Shown: positions 18,143 through 26,934 of the stretch, piece by piece
Numbering within the stretch: the stretch's first letter is position 1
Layout: each line of letters starts with the position of its first letter
From: Flammeovirga pacifica
GTDB taxonomy: Bacteria > Bacteroidota > Bacteroidia > Cytophagales > Flammeovirgaceae
Assembly (NCBI RefSeq): GCF_000807855.2
Contig: NZ_JRYR02000001.1
Coordinates: 2,447,991 to 2,511,990, forward strand
Direction of reading: 5' to 3'
DNA: 64,000 bases
Program-made: the position numbers and the translations under genes
The notes under the pieces: model-generated
What the model was told of the DNA's origin: nothing
What the model saw: only the letters and a program-made list of their open reading frames with translations
The model's database searches: none

Positions 18143-19819
18143 TTAATCGTGGATAAGTACTGGGTGATTTTTTTGGTATTCAAAAGATGATTCTTTCGTA
18201 AACCTTTCAACTAGAGGCTGTCCTGTTCCTCTGGCTTTAGTTATCTCTTTCTGCCAAACTGATCTTAATTCTTCGAGCTTATTTTTATATTGATCATCTT
18301 CAGCTAGGTTTTTCATTTCAGAAGGATCAACCAAAAGATGGTATAATTCCTCATAAACAGGTTGATCGCCTTTTAATGAACCCTCCGCAAAACTTCTGTA
18401 AATAGGAATCTCTTTATCATTCATACCGTATAGCACACTGTTCACATTAATCCCCATAGCTTTGGCATATTCAATTCTTTTTTTAGCAGAGAAATTTTCA
18501 TTTTTATAATAACGAATATACTTCCACTCTTTATTTTGTACAGCTTCACACCTTGGGTTACCAAACTGTGTAGACCATAAGTTTTCAGTATATAAGAAAT
18601 CTCTTACACTTTTATCATTGCTTGTTAGTAAACTACTAATGTCTTTTCCCTGATAGGTAGAAGGAATTTCAACATTAGCGTTTGCAAGAATAGTAGGTGC
18701 TATATCGATACTTTGTACCAAAGCATCATTCATGTGTTGTACTTTATTCTTTTTTATTCTTGGATCATAAACGATTGTAGATACCTTGGTGCAGTATTCA
18801 TACAAAAGTGCTTTTCCGCCAAGACCATATTGTCCCATGAGTAAACCATGATCAGAAGAAAATATGATGATCGTATTTTTATCAAGATGAAGCTCTGATA
18901 ACTTTTTTCGTAAATGTCCCACCATTCTATCAATACCAACCATGGATTGATACTGTCTGATTAAACGTTCTCGTGTTCCTTCAGGAGTATCGACATAATC
19001 ATAAATATATTGTCGGTCTTCAGCATGCAATAGTTCATTAGATAGTTTAGGTGTTTTTATATCCTTTTTAGCTATATAATGATCCGGCAAAGGAATTTCT
19101 TGATTCCTGAATAAACTTTTATAAATATCATCATCACCCTCTTTTTGTTTCATGCTCGATGTACCAGCACCATGAGGAAGATTAAAGCAAATATTTAAAA
19201 GAAACGGTTTATCATCAGGTCTACCTTCCATAACTTTAATCGCTTCTTTTAGACGAAACTCATTGTTGTCTAATGCATCAAAGGTAGCTTCTTCGATAAT
19301 TTCAATTTGTGTATCATTTTTTGCACCTTTAAAAATTTCATGTTTATCTTTTGGATAAAAACCAAGGTGACGGTGTCCTGCATAAAAATAATCAAAGGCA
19401 TTTTCCATTACCTCAGATTTATATCCATTTTTTCCTAAAGGTGTATGATTTTTCCCGATATAAGCAGTAAAGTATCCTGCTTTTTTCATCAATACAGGGT
19501 AGGAGTTTTCCCAAGCTTTTTCTGATAATGCAGTGCCAGAATTAAAATTTACACCATGTTTTCTTTCAAACTGAGACATGAGCATAGATACTCTACTAGG
19601 CATACAAATCGGACTTGTAATATGTGCATTTGTAAACAAAGTACCTTGGTCTGCTAGTTTATCTATATTTGGTGTAGTTACTACTTGATTTCCTGTACAA
19701 CTGAGATAATCATAAGGTTGATCATCCGTTAGAATAAAAATAATGTTAGGTCTTTTATCCTGAGCATTTAATCCCAAGACAAAGAATAATAAACCAATTA
19801 ATATGATGTTTTTCTTCAT
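18143..19819 (-). CDS. S1-type (formylglycine) sulfatase, candidate galactan 6-O-sulfatase
   Basis: Removes sulfate esters from the algal galactan. The signal peptide ends near residue 20 (LNAQ), then metal ligands Asp32-Asp33 (FILTDDQ) and the modification motif Cys72-Met-Pro-Ser-Arg76, whose Cys becomes formylglycine. SSDHGLLMGQYG is the other metal-site segment. The start at 19819 is preferred over 19864, which would overlap the upstream gene by 41 nt and lacks an N-terminal signal. A sulfatase of L-galactose-6-sulfate is needed before GH29 can act, and this gene or its neighbour could be it. The subfamily cannot be fixed by eye. Confidence 0.9.
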   Translation of the reverse strand: MKKNIILIGLLFFVLGLNAQDKRPNIIFILTDDQPYDYLSCTGNQVVTTPNIDKLADQGTLFTNAHITSPICMPSRVSMLMSQFERKHGVNFNSGTALSEKAWENSYPVLMKKAGYFTAYIGKNHTPLGKNGYKSEVMENAFDYFYAGHRHLGFYPKDKHEIFKGAKNDTQIEIIEEATFDALDNNEFRLKEAIKVMEGRPDDKPFLLNICFNLPHGAGTSSMKQKEGDDDIYKSLFRNQEIPLPDHYIAKKDIKTPKLSNELLHAEDRQYIYDYVDTPEGTRERLIRQYQSMVGIDRMVGHLRKKLSELHLDKNTIIIFSSDHGLLMGQYGLGGKALLYEYCTKVSTIVYDPRIKKNKVQHMNDALVQSIDIAPTILANANVEIPSTYQGKDISSLLTSNDKSVRDFLYTENLWSTQFGNPRCEAVQNKEWKYIRYYKNENFSAKKRIEYAKAMGINVNSVLYGMNDKEIPIYRSFAEGSLKGDQPVYEELYHLLVDPSEMKNLAEDDQYKNKLEELRSVWQKEITKARGTGQPLVERFTKESSFEYQKNHPVLIHD

Positions 19820-19823
19820 TTCA

Positions 19824-21599
19824 TTAAATCTTTTCAATATAAACATAGTATGCACCCACTTCATTTTGATCTTTATCTATTAAAGTAGTACTTAAAGTAG
19901 TTTCTCCTTTTGTTACATCAACTTCAAAAGAAATATCCTTTGCAGATGGATTGGAGATGTTTTCGTTCCATTCCTTGCCACCAATATTAAGTTTTGCTTG
20001 AACAATATTAAATTGTTTTCCTTTGCTTAAAACATAACTTTTGAATTCACTGCGGTATACTTCTGCTGATGCATTGATTGGTAAATCTGATTCAATAGGA
20101 TACCTTCTTAGAGAGATTTTATATTTCCCATTTTCCATGAAATTCACTCTCCATTCACCATTACCCTGCACGCCTTTTCTTATCAGTTTTTGATTCCAAG
20201 GGATCATTCTTTCTTCTTTCACATGCCAATCATGTGCGGTAAGTGTAGAAGGGTTTTCAAACTCTGTCCCTAATTTTATATAAGGATACTGCTTAAACGT
20301 TTTGTATTGTTTTTTCCAATTAGACTCATAACCTTTTCTAAGTTCTTTTGCTATCTCGGGGTATTTATCAATGACATTATTCGATTGAAAAGGATCTGAC
20401 TTAACGTTGTATAATTCCACATTATTGATGAGTCTCCAGTGCCCTTTCATAGTATAAGAGTTTCTCCATTTTTTAGGGAGTTCCAATCGCTGAGAGTCAC
20501 CAATTAATATTCTATCAACATCTTTTGTTTCACCATTCAAAACAGAAGAAAGGTCCATTCCGTCAAACTTTACTTTCTTTGGTAATTTTAAATCGCAGAA
20601 TTTGACAAGTGTAGGTAACAAATCAACGTGAGCAGTTAATGTCTCTATCTCTTTATGTTGAGATAGTTTTCCATCTTTCCAATAGAAATAACAAGGCACT
20701 CTATGCCCACCTTCATAGGCACTTCCTTTAGTTCCTTTCATACCTGCATTATAGCCACTTACTAATTTTCCATCATTAAATTTTGCACCAAATGCAGTAC
20801 CATTATCCGTCATAAAGATTAATAATGTGTTATCAGAAATCTCCCATTCAATAAGCTTCTCCCTCAATACACCAAGGTTCTCATCAATATTTGAGATCAT
20901 GCCATAAAACTCAGCTCTACCATGAGGTACTCCTTTTTTCAAATAGGGATCGCTGTATTTTTCTGGAACATTTAATGGACCATGTGGTGCATTCGTAGAG
21001 ATGTAACAGAAGAAAGGTTGTTGTTTATTTTTTTCAATAAAACTAAGGGCATTTTGAAACCATACATCAGTACAATATCCCTCTACTTTTTCTTCTTCAC
21101 CATTTCTTAGATATACATCATCCTGATAGTCATTATTCCAATAATCTGGCGTTTGACCAACACCACCGCCACCATGAGTCAGTACTTCATCAAACCCTCT
21201 GTATTGTGGTGAAAATGGATAATTATCGCCTAAGTGCCATTTACCGTACATGGCTGTTTTGTAATTGTTATGAGCAAACACGTCGGCCATAGTGACTTCA
21301 TTTTCATAAAGAATAGACCTGCCCATTACGGTATGCCAAACACCAACACTGTTAGCATATTTACCCGTCATGATAGATGACCTAGTGGGTGCACAAGTTG
21401 GACTAACATGAAAATTAGTTAAGTACGCACTTTCATTATACAAGTGATCTATGTTAGGTGTCTCAATTTCTGTATTTCCATGAGCAGCAATATCCCCATA
21501 ACCCTGATCATCTGTAACAATTAAGATGACATTGGGTTGTGCAAAAAGTGGAAGAGTACTCCCCAAAATTAGAAGAAGGAAGATTGATAAGTATCTCAT
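19824..21599 (-). CDS. S1-type (formylglycine) arylsulfatase-family enzyme
   Basis: A second secreted sulfatase, 591 residues, with signal peptide MRYLSIFLLLILGSTLPLFA, metal ligands Asp30-Asp31 (IVTDDQGYGD) and modification motif Cys69-Ala-Pro-Thr-Arg73. A beta-rich C-terminal extension of about 130 residues follows the sulfatase fold. It is different in sequence from the sulfatase 5 nt downstream, so the pair probably removes sulfate from different positions or at different stages. Cotranscribed with GH3 (12 nt upstream). Confidence 0.9.
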   Translation of the reverse strand: MRYLSIFLLLILGSTLPLFAQPNVILIVTDDQGYGDIAAHGNTEIETPNIDHLYNESAYLTNFHVSPTCAPTRSSIMTGKYANSVGVWHTVMGRSILYENEVTMADVFAHNNYKTAMYGKWHLGDNYPFSPQYRGFDEVLTHGGGGVGQTPDYWNNDYQDDVYLRNGEEEKVEGYCTDVWFQNALSFIEKNKQQPFFCYISTNAPHGPLNVPEKYSDPYLKKGVPHGRAEFYGMISNIDENLGVLREKLIEWEISDNTLLIFMTDNGTAFGAKFNDGKLVSGYNAGMKGTKGSAYEGGHRVPCYFYWKDGKLSQHKEIETLTAHVDLLPTLVKFCDLKLPKKVKFDGMDLSSVLNGETKDVDRILIGDSQRLELPKKWRNSYTMKGHWRLINNVELYNVKSDPFQSNNVIDKYPEIAKELRKGYESNWKKQYKTFKQYPYIKLGTEFENPSTLTAHDWHVKEERMIPWNQKLIRKGVQGNGEWRVNFMENGKYKISLRRYPIESDLPINASAEVYRSEFKSYVLSKGKQFNIVQAKLNIGGKEWNENISNPSAKDISFEVDVTKGETTLSTTLIDKDQNEVGAYYVYIEKI

Positions 21600-21611
21600 A
21601 TTGGTTATTAT

Positions 21612-23804
21612 TTATAAGATTTTGATAGATGTAGAAGATAAGTTTGCACCTAATTGATTACTTCTATTCATTGGAGAAGCATTTCCAATTGTAATTTTTA
21701 AATTTCCTTTTGGATCAATAGCCTTTCCTTCATCATTAAAAATTTGACGGTCCTCCTGAGAGATAGTAAAGGTCACTTCCTTAGTTTCGCCTGGAGCAAG
21801 TTTTACTCTTTCAAAGCCCTTTAATGAATGATTTGGAGCAGTGAATTTCACTTGATATTCTGACAAGTATAATTGCACCACATCTTCAGCGGTATGCTCA
21901 CCCGTATTTGTGATTTTAACCGAAACTTCGAAATCATCTTTTGATTTAATTTTTTCCTTTGAAACAACCACCTCACCATATTTGAATGAAGTATATGATA
22001 AACCGAATCCGAAAGGATACATAGGATCTACATCCATATATCTATATGTTCTTCCTTCCATAGAATAATCATCATAGTCAGGTAATTGATCTACAGATTT
22101 AGGGAAAGTTATTGGTAATTTTCCAGAAGGAGAAACATTGCCAAAAACAAGGTCGCCAATAGCTTCACCACCTTCTTGCCCTGGGTACCATGCAAATAGA
22201 ATTGCATCAGCTATTTCTTCAATTTCTGTTAGGTTGATAGGGCTACCGCCAGTGATAATCACGATAAGCGGATTGGTTGATTTAGAACGAATTTTCTTAA
22301 GGTAAGCAATTTGATTTTCAGGAAGCCTCATATTGTTTCTATCACCTTTTGATGAGGAAGCAATTGCTTCACCTTCTTCTCCTTCAATCAGGCCTGAGAT
22401 TCCAACAACGGCAATGCACGCATCAGCAGCAGCGGCTTCTCCTGTAGACCAATCTATTGGATTATTATTCGGTCTATCAAGTAATATTCCTTGTTTATAA
22501 TTGATACTCGTACCTAAACTTACTTTACTCACAATTCCCTCTAGAATGTTAGTCATGTGACCACTCACACCAAAGTAATTACCTAGTAATACCTCACTGT
22601 TATTGGCATTAGGACCGACAACATATAATCTTTTAATATCCTTTTTTAAAGGAAGAGCTTTATTGTCATTTTTGAGTAAAACCACAGATTTTAAAGCTGC
22701 TTCGTAGGCTAACCTTCTATGAGTATCACACTCTACAGTATCTGGTTTTACGTTATTAAAAGGATTAATTTCAGCAGGATCAAATAAGCCTAACTTGAAA
22801 CGAGTTTCGAGTAAGTTTCTCATTCTATCATCTACCTCATTTTCTGTAATTAAACCTTGTTGCACTGCGGCAACAATATTTCCTTTATAGACTTTACCAC
22901 AATTTAAGTCAGTTCCCGCTTTTATTGCAGCAGCAGTAGCTTCTACTCCAGAAGGGTACACTTTATGATGAGCATAGAAATCTTCAATAGCTCCACAGTC
23001 AGAAACGACATGACCATCAAATCCCCATTCTTTTCTTAAAATATCTTTGAGTAATATATCACTCCCACAGGCTGGATCTCCGAATACTCTATTATAAGCC
23101 CCCATAACAGCTTCAACATTCCCTTCTTTTACCAACGTTTTGAAGGCAGGAAGATAAGTTTCTCTGAAATCACGTAGATTAGGGTTTGCATCAAACACAT
23201 GTCTATCTTCTTCTGGTCCAGAGTGTACAGCAAAGTGCTTAGCACAAGCAGCAGCTTGTAAGTATTTGTCATCATCACCTTGTAAACCACGAACAAAATG
23301 TAATCCCATTTGACCTGATAGGTAAGGATCTTCACCATATGTTTCCTGTCCTCTTCCCCAACGAGGGTCTCTAAAAATATTTACATTGGGTGACCAGAAT
23401 GTTAAACCTGCGTATCTACTTCTATTGTCCATCTCTATAGCCTCCAAAAACTTAGCTCTAGCTTCAGCTCCAATAGCTGTAGAGATATCTTGGATTAACT
23501 CTTTATCAAAACTTGCAGCCATACCAATGGCTTGAGGAAAGACCGTTGCACGACCATTTCTCGCTACACCATGAAGACTTTCATTCCACCAACAATATTG
23601 AGGAACTTCAAGTCTTGGTATTGCAACACTAATGTCTACTAATTGTGAAGCCTTTTCTTCTAAAGTCATGGCTTTTAATAATGCATCAATACGATCATCA
23701 GTGTCTCTGTATGGATCAAGCCAAATAAAATCTTCTTGAGCATGCACTTTTTGAGACAAAGTGAACAAACACAAGCAACTTAAAGCAAGTAATAGAGTTT
23801 TCAT
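21612..23804 (-). CDS. GH3 family beta-glycosidase
   Basis: Exo-acting beta-glycosidase of 730 residues with signal peptide ending VHAQ, probably periplasmic. The nucleophile is Asp269 in HVVSDCGAI. Other GH3 marks are NESLHGV, GRGQETYGEDP and KHFAVHSGPEE. The alpha/beta sandwich and a C-terminal fibronectin-like domain (about 620-730) follow. GH3 members of this shape are usually beta-glucosidases or beta-xylosidases. In this locus it could act on beta-galactosyl ends or on a xylose or methyl-galactose branch; the substrate is not known. First gene of its unit. Confidence 0.88.
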   Translation of the reverse strand: MKTLLLALSCLCLFTLSQKVHAQEDFIWLDPYRDTDDRIDALLKAMTLEEKASQLVDISVAIPRLEVPQYCWWNESLHGVARNGRATVFPQAIGMAASFDKELIQDISTAIGAEARAKFLEAIEMDNRSRYAGLTFWSPNVNIFRDPRWGRGQETYGEDPYLSGQMGLHFVRGLQGDDDKYLQAAACAKHFAVHSGPEEDRHVFDANPNLRDFRETYLPAFKTLVKEGNVEAVMGAYNRVFGDPACGSDILLKDILRKEWGFDGHVVSDCGAIEDFYAHHKVYPSGVEATAAAIKAGTDLNCGKVYKGNIVAAVQQGLITENEVDDRMRNLLETRFKLGLFDPAEINPFNNVKPDTVECDTHRRLAYEAALKSVVLLKNDNKALPLKKDIKRLYVVGPNANNSEVLLGNYFGVSGHMTNILEGIVSKVSLGTSINYKQGILLDRPNNNPIDWSTGEAAAADACIAVVGISGLIEGEEGEAIASSSKGDRNNMRLPENQIAYLKKIRSKSTNPLIVIITGGSPINLTEIEEIADAILFAWYPGQEGGEAIGDLVFGNVSPSGKLPITFPKSVDQLPDYDDYSMEGRTYRYMDVDPMYPFGFGLSYTSFKYGEVVVSKEKIKSKDDFEVSVKITNTGEHTAEDVVQLYLSEYQVKFTAPNHSLKGFERVKLAPGETKEVTFTISQEDRQIFNDEGKAIDPKGNLKITIGNASPMNRSNQLGANLSSTSIKIL

Positions 23805-23844
23805 TTCGATACCTAAAAAATTTGTTGTTGTTTAACTACTACAT

Positions 23845-23903
23845 CAAAAGTATAATATAAATAATAATCTAATGGGTGTAATTTTCACACAAATAAAGGG
23901 GGT
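23845..23903 (-). promoter_or_regulatory. HTCS-type promoter of the GH3-sulfatase-GH2 unit
   Basis: On the minus strand ACCCCC starts at 23903, ACACCC lies at 23879-23874 (24 bp later), and the -7 box TACTTTTG begins at 23852, 51 bp from the first C-rich site. The same spacing is found at the GH86 and susC promoters. Confidence 0.6.
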
Positions 23904-23946
23904 AGATTTTATAGCCTATTTTAGGGTTTGATAAACAGTAGTTTAA

Positions 23947-23983
23947 ATAAAAAATCCCTTATAAACTAAAAGTCTATAAGGGA
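23947..23983 (-). terminator. Intrinsic terminator of the GH86-GH2 unit
   Basis: TCCCTTATA and TATAAGGGA form a perfect 9-bp stem, followed on the minus strand by six T. It is 26 nt after the GH2 stop. Confidence 0.85.
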
Positions 23984-24009
23984 AAAATGAAATATAAAAT
24001 GATTTATTA

Positions 24010-26916
24010 TTACAATGTCTGTTTTGAAATGTTGTCTTTATTTTGTTTTGTAATTTCAAATCCATTTAAAACCACAGGTACATCTTGTGCATGGTTTTTA
24101 ATAATGACCTTGACTTCCGATTTACCATCAGAAGTGATTAAGTAATCTGCCATTGCCGGGTATAAATTTCCCAACTTTGTACCACTTGTTGGCTCTATAG
24201 CAGGTACAGCAATTCTATTTCCTAATGCATCTTGAACACCTATTTGATAAGTATTTAATTTCTTCTCAAGAATGGCATCGCCTTTTACCTTTGCTAAAAC
24301 CTTAATAGAATGGTGGTATGTTTTTAATGTATAGGTTCCTTTTGGAAGGTCTTTAAAAGTGATATGAATTTCATCATCACCTTCTACCTTTAGAGCATCC
24401 ATAGCCAAATAAGGTTTGTTACCTAGTAAACCAAATGCAGTGGTCCAAGTTTTATCACCTTTTTTAGAATTGACAGCAACAGTGGCATTGTCATAATCTT
24501 TTAAAATGAAAGATGAATTACTTGTACCGTCCCAACGGTACCAATCAAATTGAAGTAATTGATCATCTCCTCCCATATCCACTTTCACGATTGGGTAATC
24601 ATAAACTTCAGTGATATTTTGTTGACGTAGATCTCTATTGTAAGGAACAGTGCTACCTTCAATTGTGGCCGTTTTAAGACCTTTTGCTTTGGCTGTGATT
24701 TTAAAATTACCAGCATTCAATGTTGAAGTCAGAACAGCCGATGCAGTACCCCAGTATGCTTTATTCGGATTGGCTCCAATATCATCTCCCGCAACAATAA
24801 TTCCTTCTCCTTCAATTTTAAATGATACTAATGATTGATCATTAATTACATGATTTCCATTTTTATCCAACACATATGCACGTACCATTCTCATATCAGA
24901 ACCGCTAGCTTCTATAGCTTTATTTTGTTCTTCAACAACTAATTTCAATTGGTATGCTTTACCATATTTCTTCAAAGTATATTGTGCAACTTCAGCTCCT
25001 CTAATGAATCCTTTGGCAGTTAAATCACCTTTTTCAGTAGGCAACGTAAATGTATAAGAGGGAGAATTACAATAGCTTCTGTTTGGATCTGAATCTGGCT
25101 TTTGTGTTGCCACTAACTTTCCATTATTGTATAACTCTACCTGATCACAATTACTAAATACAATGATTTTATCAGTAGAAGCTCTTTCATCAGCAATGTA
25201 AACCATTGGGCTTTCTGAAAACTCTGATTTATACCAATAGTTCACAGGGTTCGGTACTCTGTAAATTGAAAATGGTCTTCTTACTTGCATACCCCAATCT
25301 CTTTGGAAAGAGAAGTAATCATGAGCTGTCCATAAAGCAACACCAAAACGATTTGCAGAAGCTCGCGATTTAGACACTTCAAACTGATTTGTCAAGGCAT
25401 CTTTAGACGACCCGTGTTCACATAAAAACGAGAAGTCATTTTCTGTAACAGGTGTATTTTGATAATCCATTGGAGTATAAATATCACAGATACCAGAGTG
25501 TACAGGACCTGTCCAAGGTGCTCCATTAGAACCTGTCATCCTAGTAGGATCTTCTTCCTTACAAGCATAATGTAATCTTTCTACTGGACCTCTATGATTT
25601 AACCCACCACTCCACATTAATATTGATGGATGATTTCTATGGTTTCTGATCATAATTCTAGTAGCTTCCTCAAGATTATCAAACCATTCACCTTCTACAA
25701 AATGAATCCATGAGGGTGCTTCTTCAATTAAAAGAATACCAAGTTCATCACACGCTTCAATAAAAGCATTATCATGTGGATAGTGTGCAAGTCTAACTAC
25801 GTTGTAACCTGTTTCTTTAAATTGTTCAGCATCTTTTCTATGTAAACTATTGGCCACCGCATCACCAACAAATGGATATTGCTGATGTTTATTTACACCA
25901 ATTAGTTCAATATTTTTTCCATTTAAAAGAAATCCTTCACCATCAATAAAATCAAACTTTCTAACACCTAATGGATTTTCTACCATATCCATTACTTCTC
26001 CATTCTGATAAACGATGGTCTGCACTTTATATAGGTAAGGATCATCAATTGACCAAAGGTGAAGATTTTCTGTTATACCTGTTGTTTGATTAAAAGTATA
26101 GTCAGAGTTTTGAGGTATATTTTTCTCCGCTTCAACCTTTGCAATTACATACCCATCTTTATCAATGATTCTTTGTACAACCTTTGATTGTACAGGCATT
26201 TTTTGGTTGTTGCGTACAGTAGAGCGAATACTAACAGTAGCATTGTTTTTTGAAATAGTAGGTGTTGTAATATACACACCTGCATATTTATCTTCCCAAT
26301 CGAATGTGATATGTAGCGGATTTTTTACTACTAAATAGACATCACGATATAAGCCACTATATAAAATATAATCTCTTCTATCTCCATCAGGTGGAATATT
26401 GGGGTTTAATCTGTTATCAACACTAAGTACCACAGTATTTTCTTGTCCGTCTTTATGAACATAATCTGTAACGTCAAAATGGAAAGGAGTAAAACCACTC
26501 ACCATATCTTCACCTACATACTTACCATTTACCCAAAGTCTTGTATGCTGATGTGCACCTTCAAATTCTAGAAAAACCTTCTGATTAGCACTGGCCTCCA
26601 CTTTAAGTTGTTTTCTATACCAGCCAATGTATCTATGAAAAGTTAACTGCGATGAAGTGTCTGATGAATTATCTAAATCATTAGAAGATAATTGCATACT
26701 GTGAGGGACATTGACAACATCCCATTTACTATCGTCAAAATCAGTAGATGTAACAGATTTCTCAGGTAATTCACCTCTGTAGAATGTCCATTGATTGTTG
26801 ATATCTAGTTTAACTCTAGATTTTTGTAATTGTGTGGTAGTTTGGGCTACCACACTATTTGTTAAAAAGATGCTAACAGTTATAAGTAAACTTTTTATTA
26901 TCTTATTGATATTCAT
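24010..26916 (-). CDS. GH2 family enzyme with the acid/base Glu replaced by His
   Basis: Secreted GH2-like protein, 968 residues, with signal peptide ending SVVAQ. The sugar-binding domain (KLDINNQWTFYRGE), Ig domain and TIM barrel are all present, and the nucleophile candidate is Glu500 in FLCEHGSS. At the acid/base position the usual NE is NH (MWSGGLNHRG, His441). An Ig-like C-terminal domain is followed by a further beta-rich region of about 170 residues that I cannot name. It either uses another residue, as an atypical GH2 subfamily on a sulfated or unusual leaving group might, or is non-catalytic. It is 18 nt downstream of GH86. Confidence 0.85.
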   Translation of the reverse strand: MNINKIIKSLLITVSIFLTNSVVAQTTTQLQKSRVKLDINNQWTFYRGELPEKSVTSTDFDDSKWDVVNVPHSMQLSSNDLDNSSDTSSQLTFHRYIGWYRKQLKVEASANQKVFLEFEGAHQHTRLWVNGKYVGEDMVSGFTPFHFDVTDYVHKDGQENTVVLSVDNRLNPNIPPDGDRRDYILYSGLYRDVYLVVKNPLHITFDWEDKYAGVYITTPTISKNNATVSIRSTVRNNQKMPVQSKVVQRIIDKDGYVIAKVEAEKNIPQNSDYTFNQTTGITENLHLWSIDDPYLYKVQTIVYQNGEVMDMVENPLGVRKFDFIDGEGFLLNGKNIELIGVNKHQQYPFVGDAVANSLHRKDAEQFKETGYNVVRLAHYPHDNAFIEACDELGILLIEEAPSWIHFVEGEWFDNLEEATRIMIRNHRNHPSILMWSGGLNHRGPVERLHYACKEEDPTRMTGSNGAPWTGPVHSGICDIYTPMDYQNTPVTENDFSFLCEHGSSKDALTNQFEVSKSRASANRFGVALWTAHDYFSFQRDWGMQVRRPFSIYRVPNPVNYWYKSEFSESPMVYIADERASTDKIIVFSNCDQVELYNNGKLVATQKPDSDPNRSYCNSPSYTFTLPTEKGDLTAKGFIRGAEVAQYTLKKYGKAYQLKLVVEEQNKAIEASGSDMRMVRAYVLDKNGNHVINDQSLVSFKIEGEGIIVAGDDIGANPNKAYWGTASAVLTSTLNAGNFKITAKAKGLKTATIEGSTVPYNRDLRQQNITEVYDYPIVKVDMGGDDQLLQFDWYRWDGTSNSSFILKDYDNATVAVNSKKGDKTWTTAFGLLGNKPYLAMDALKVEGDDEIHITFKDLPKGTYTLKTYHHSIKVLAKVKGDAILEKKLNTYQIGVQDALGNRIAVPAIEPTSGTKLGNLYPAMADYLITSDGKSEVKVIIKNHAQDVPVVLNGFEITKQNKDNISKQTL

Positions 26917-26934
26917 GTTTGCTAGAAAAATGAG

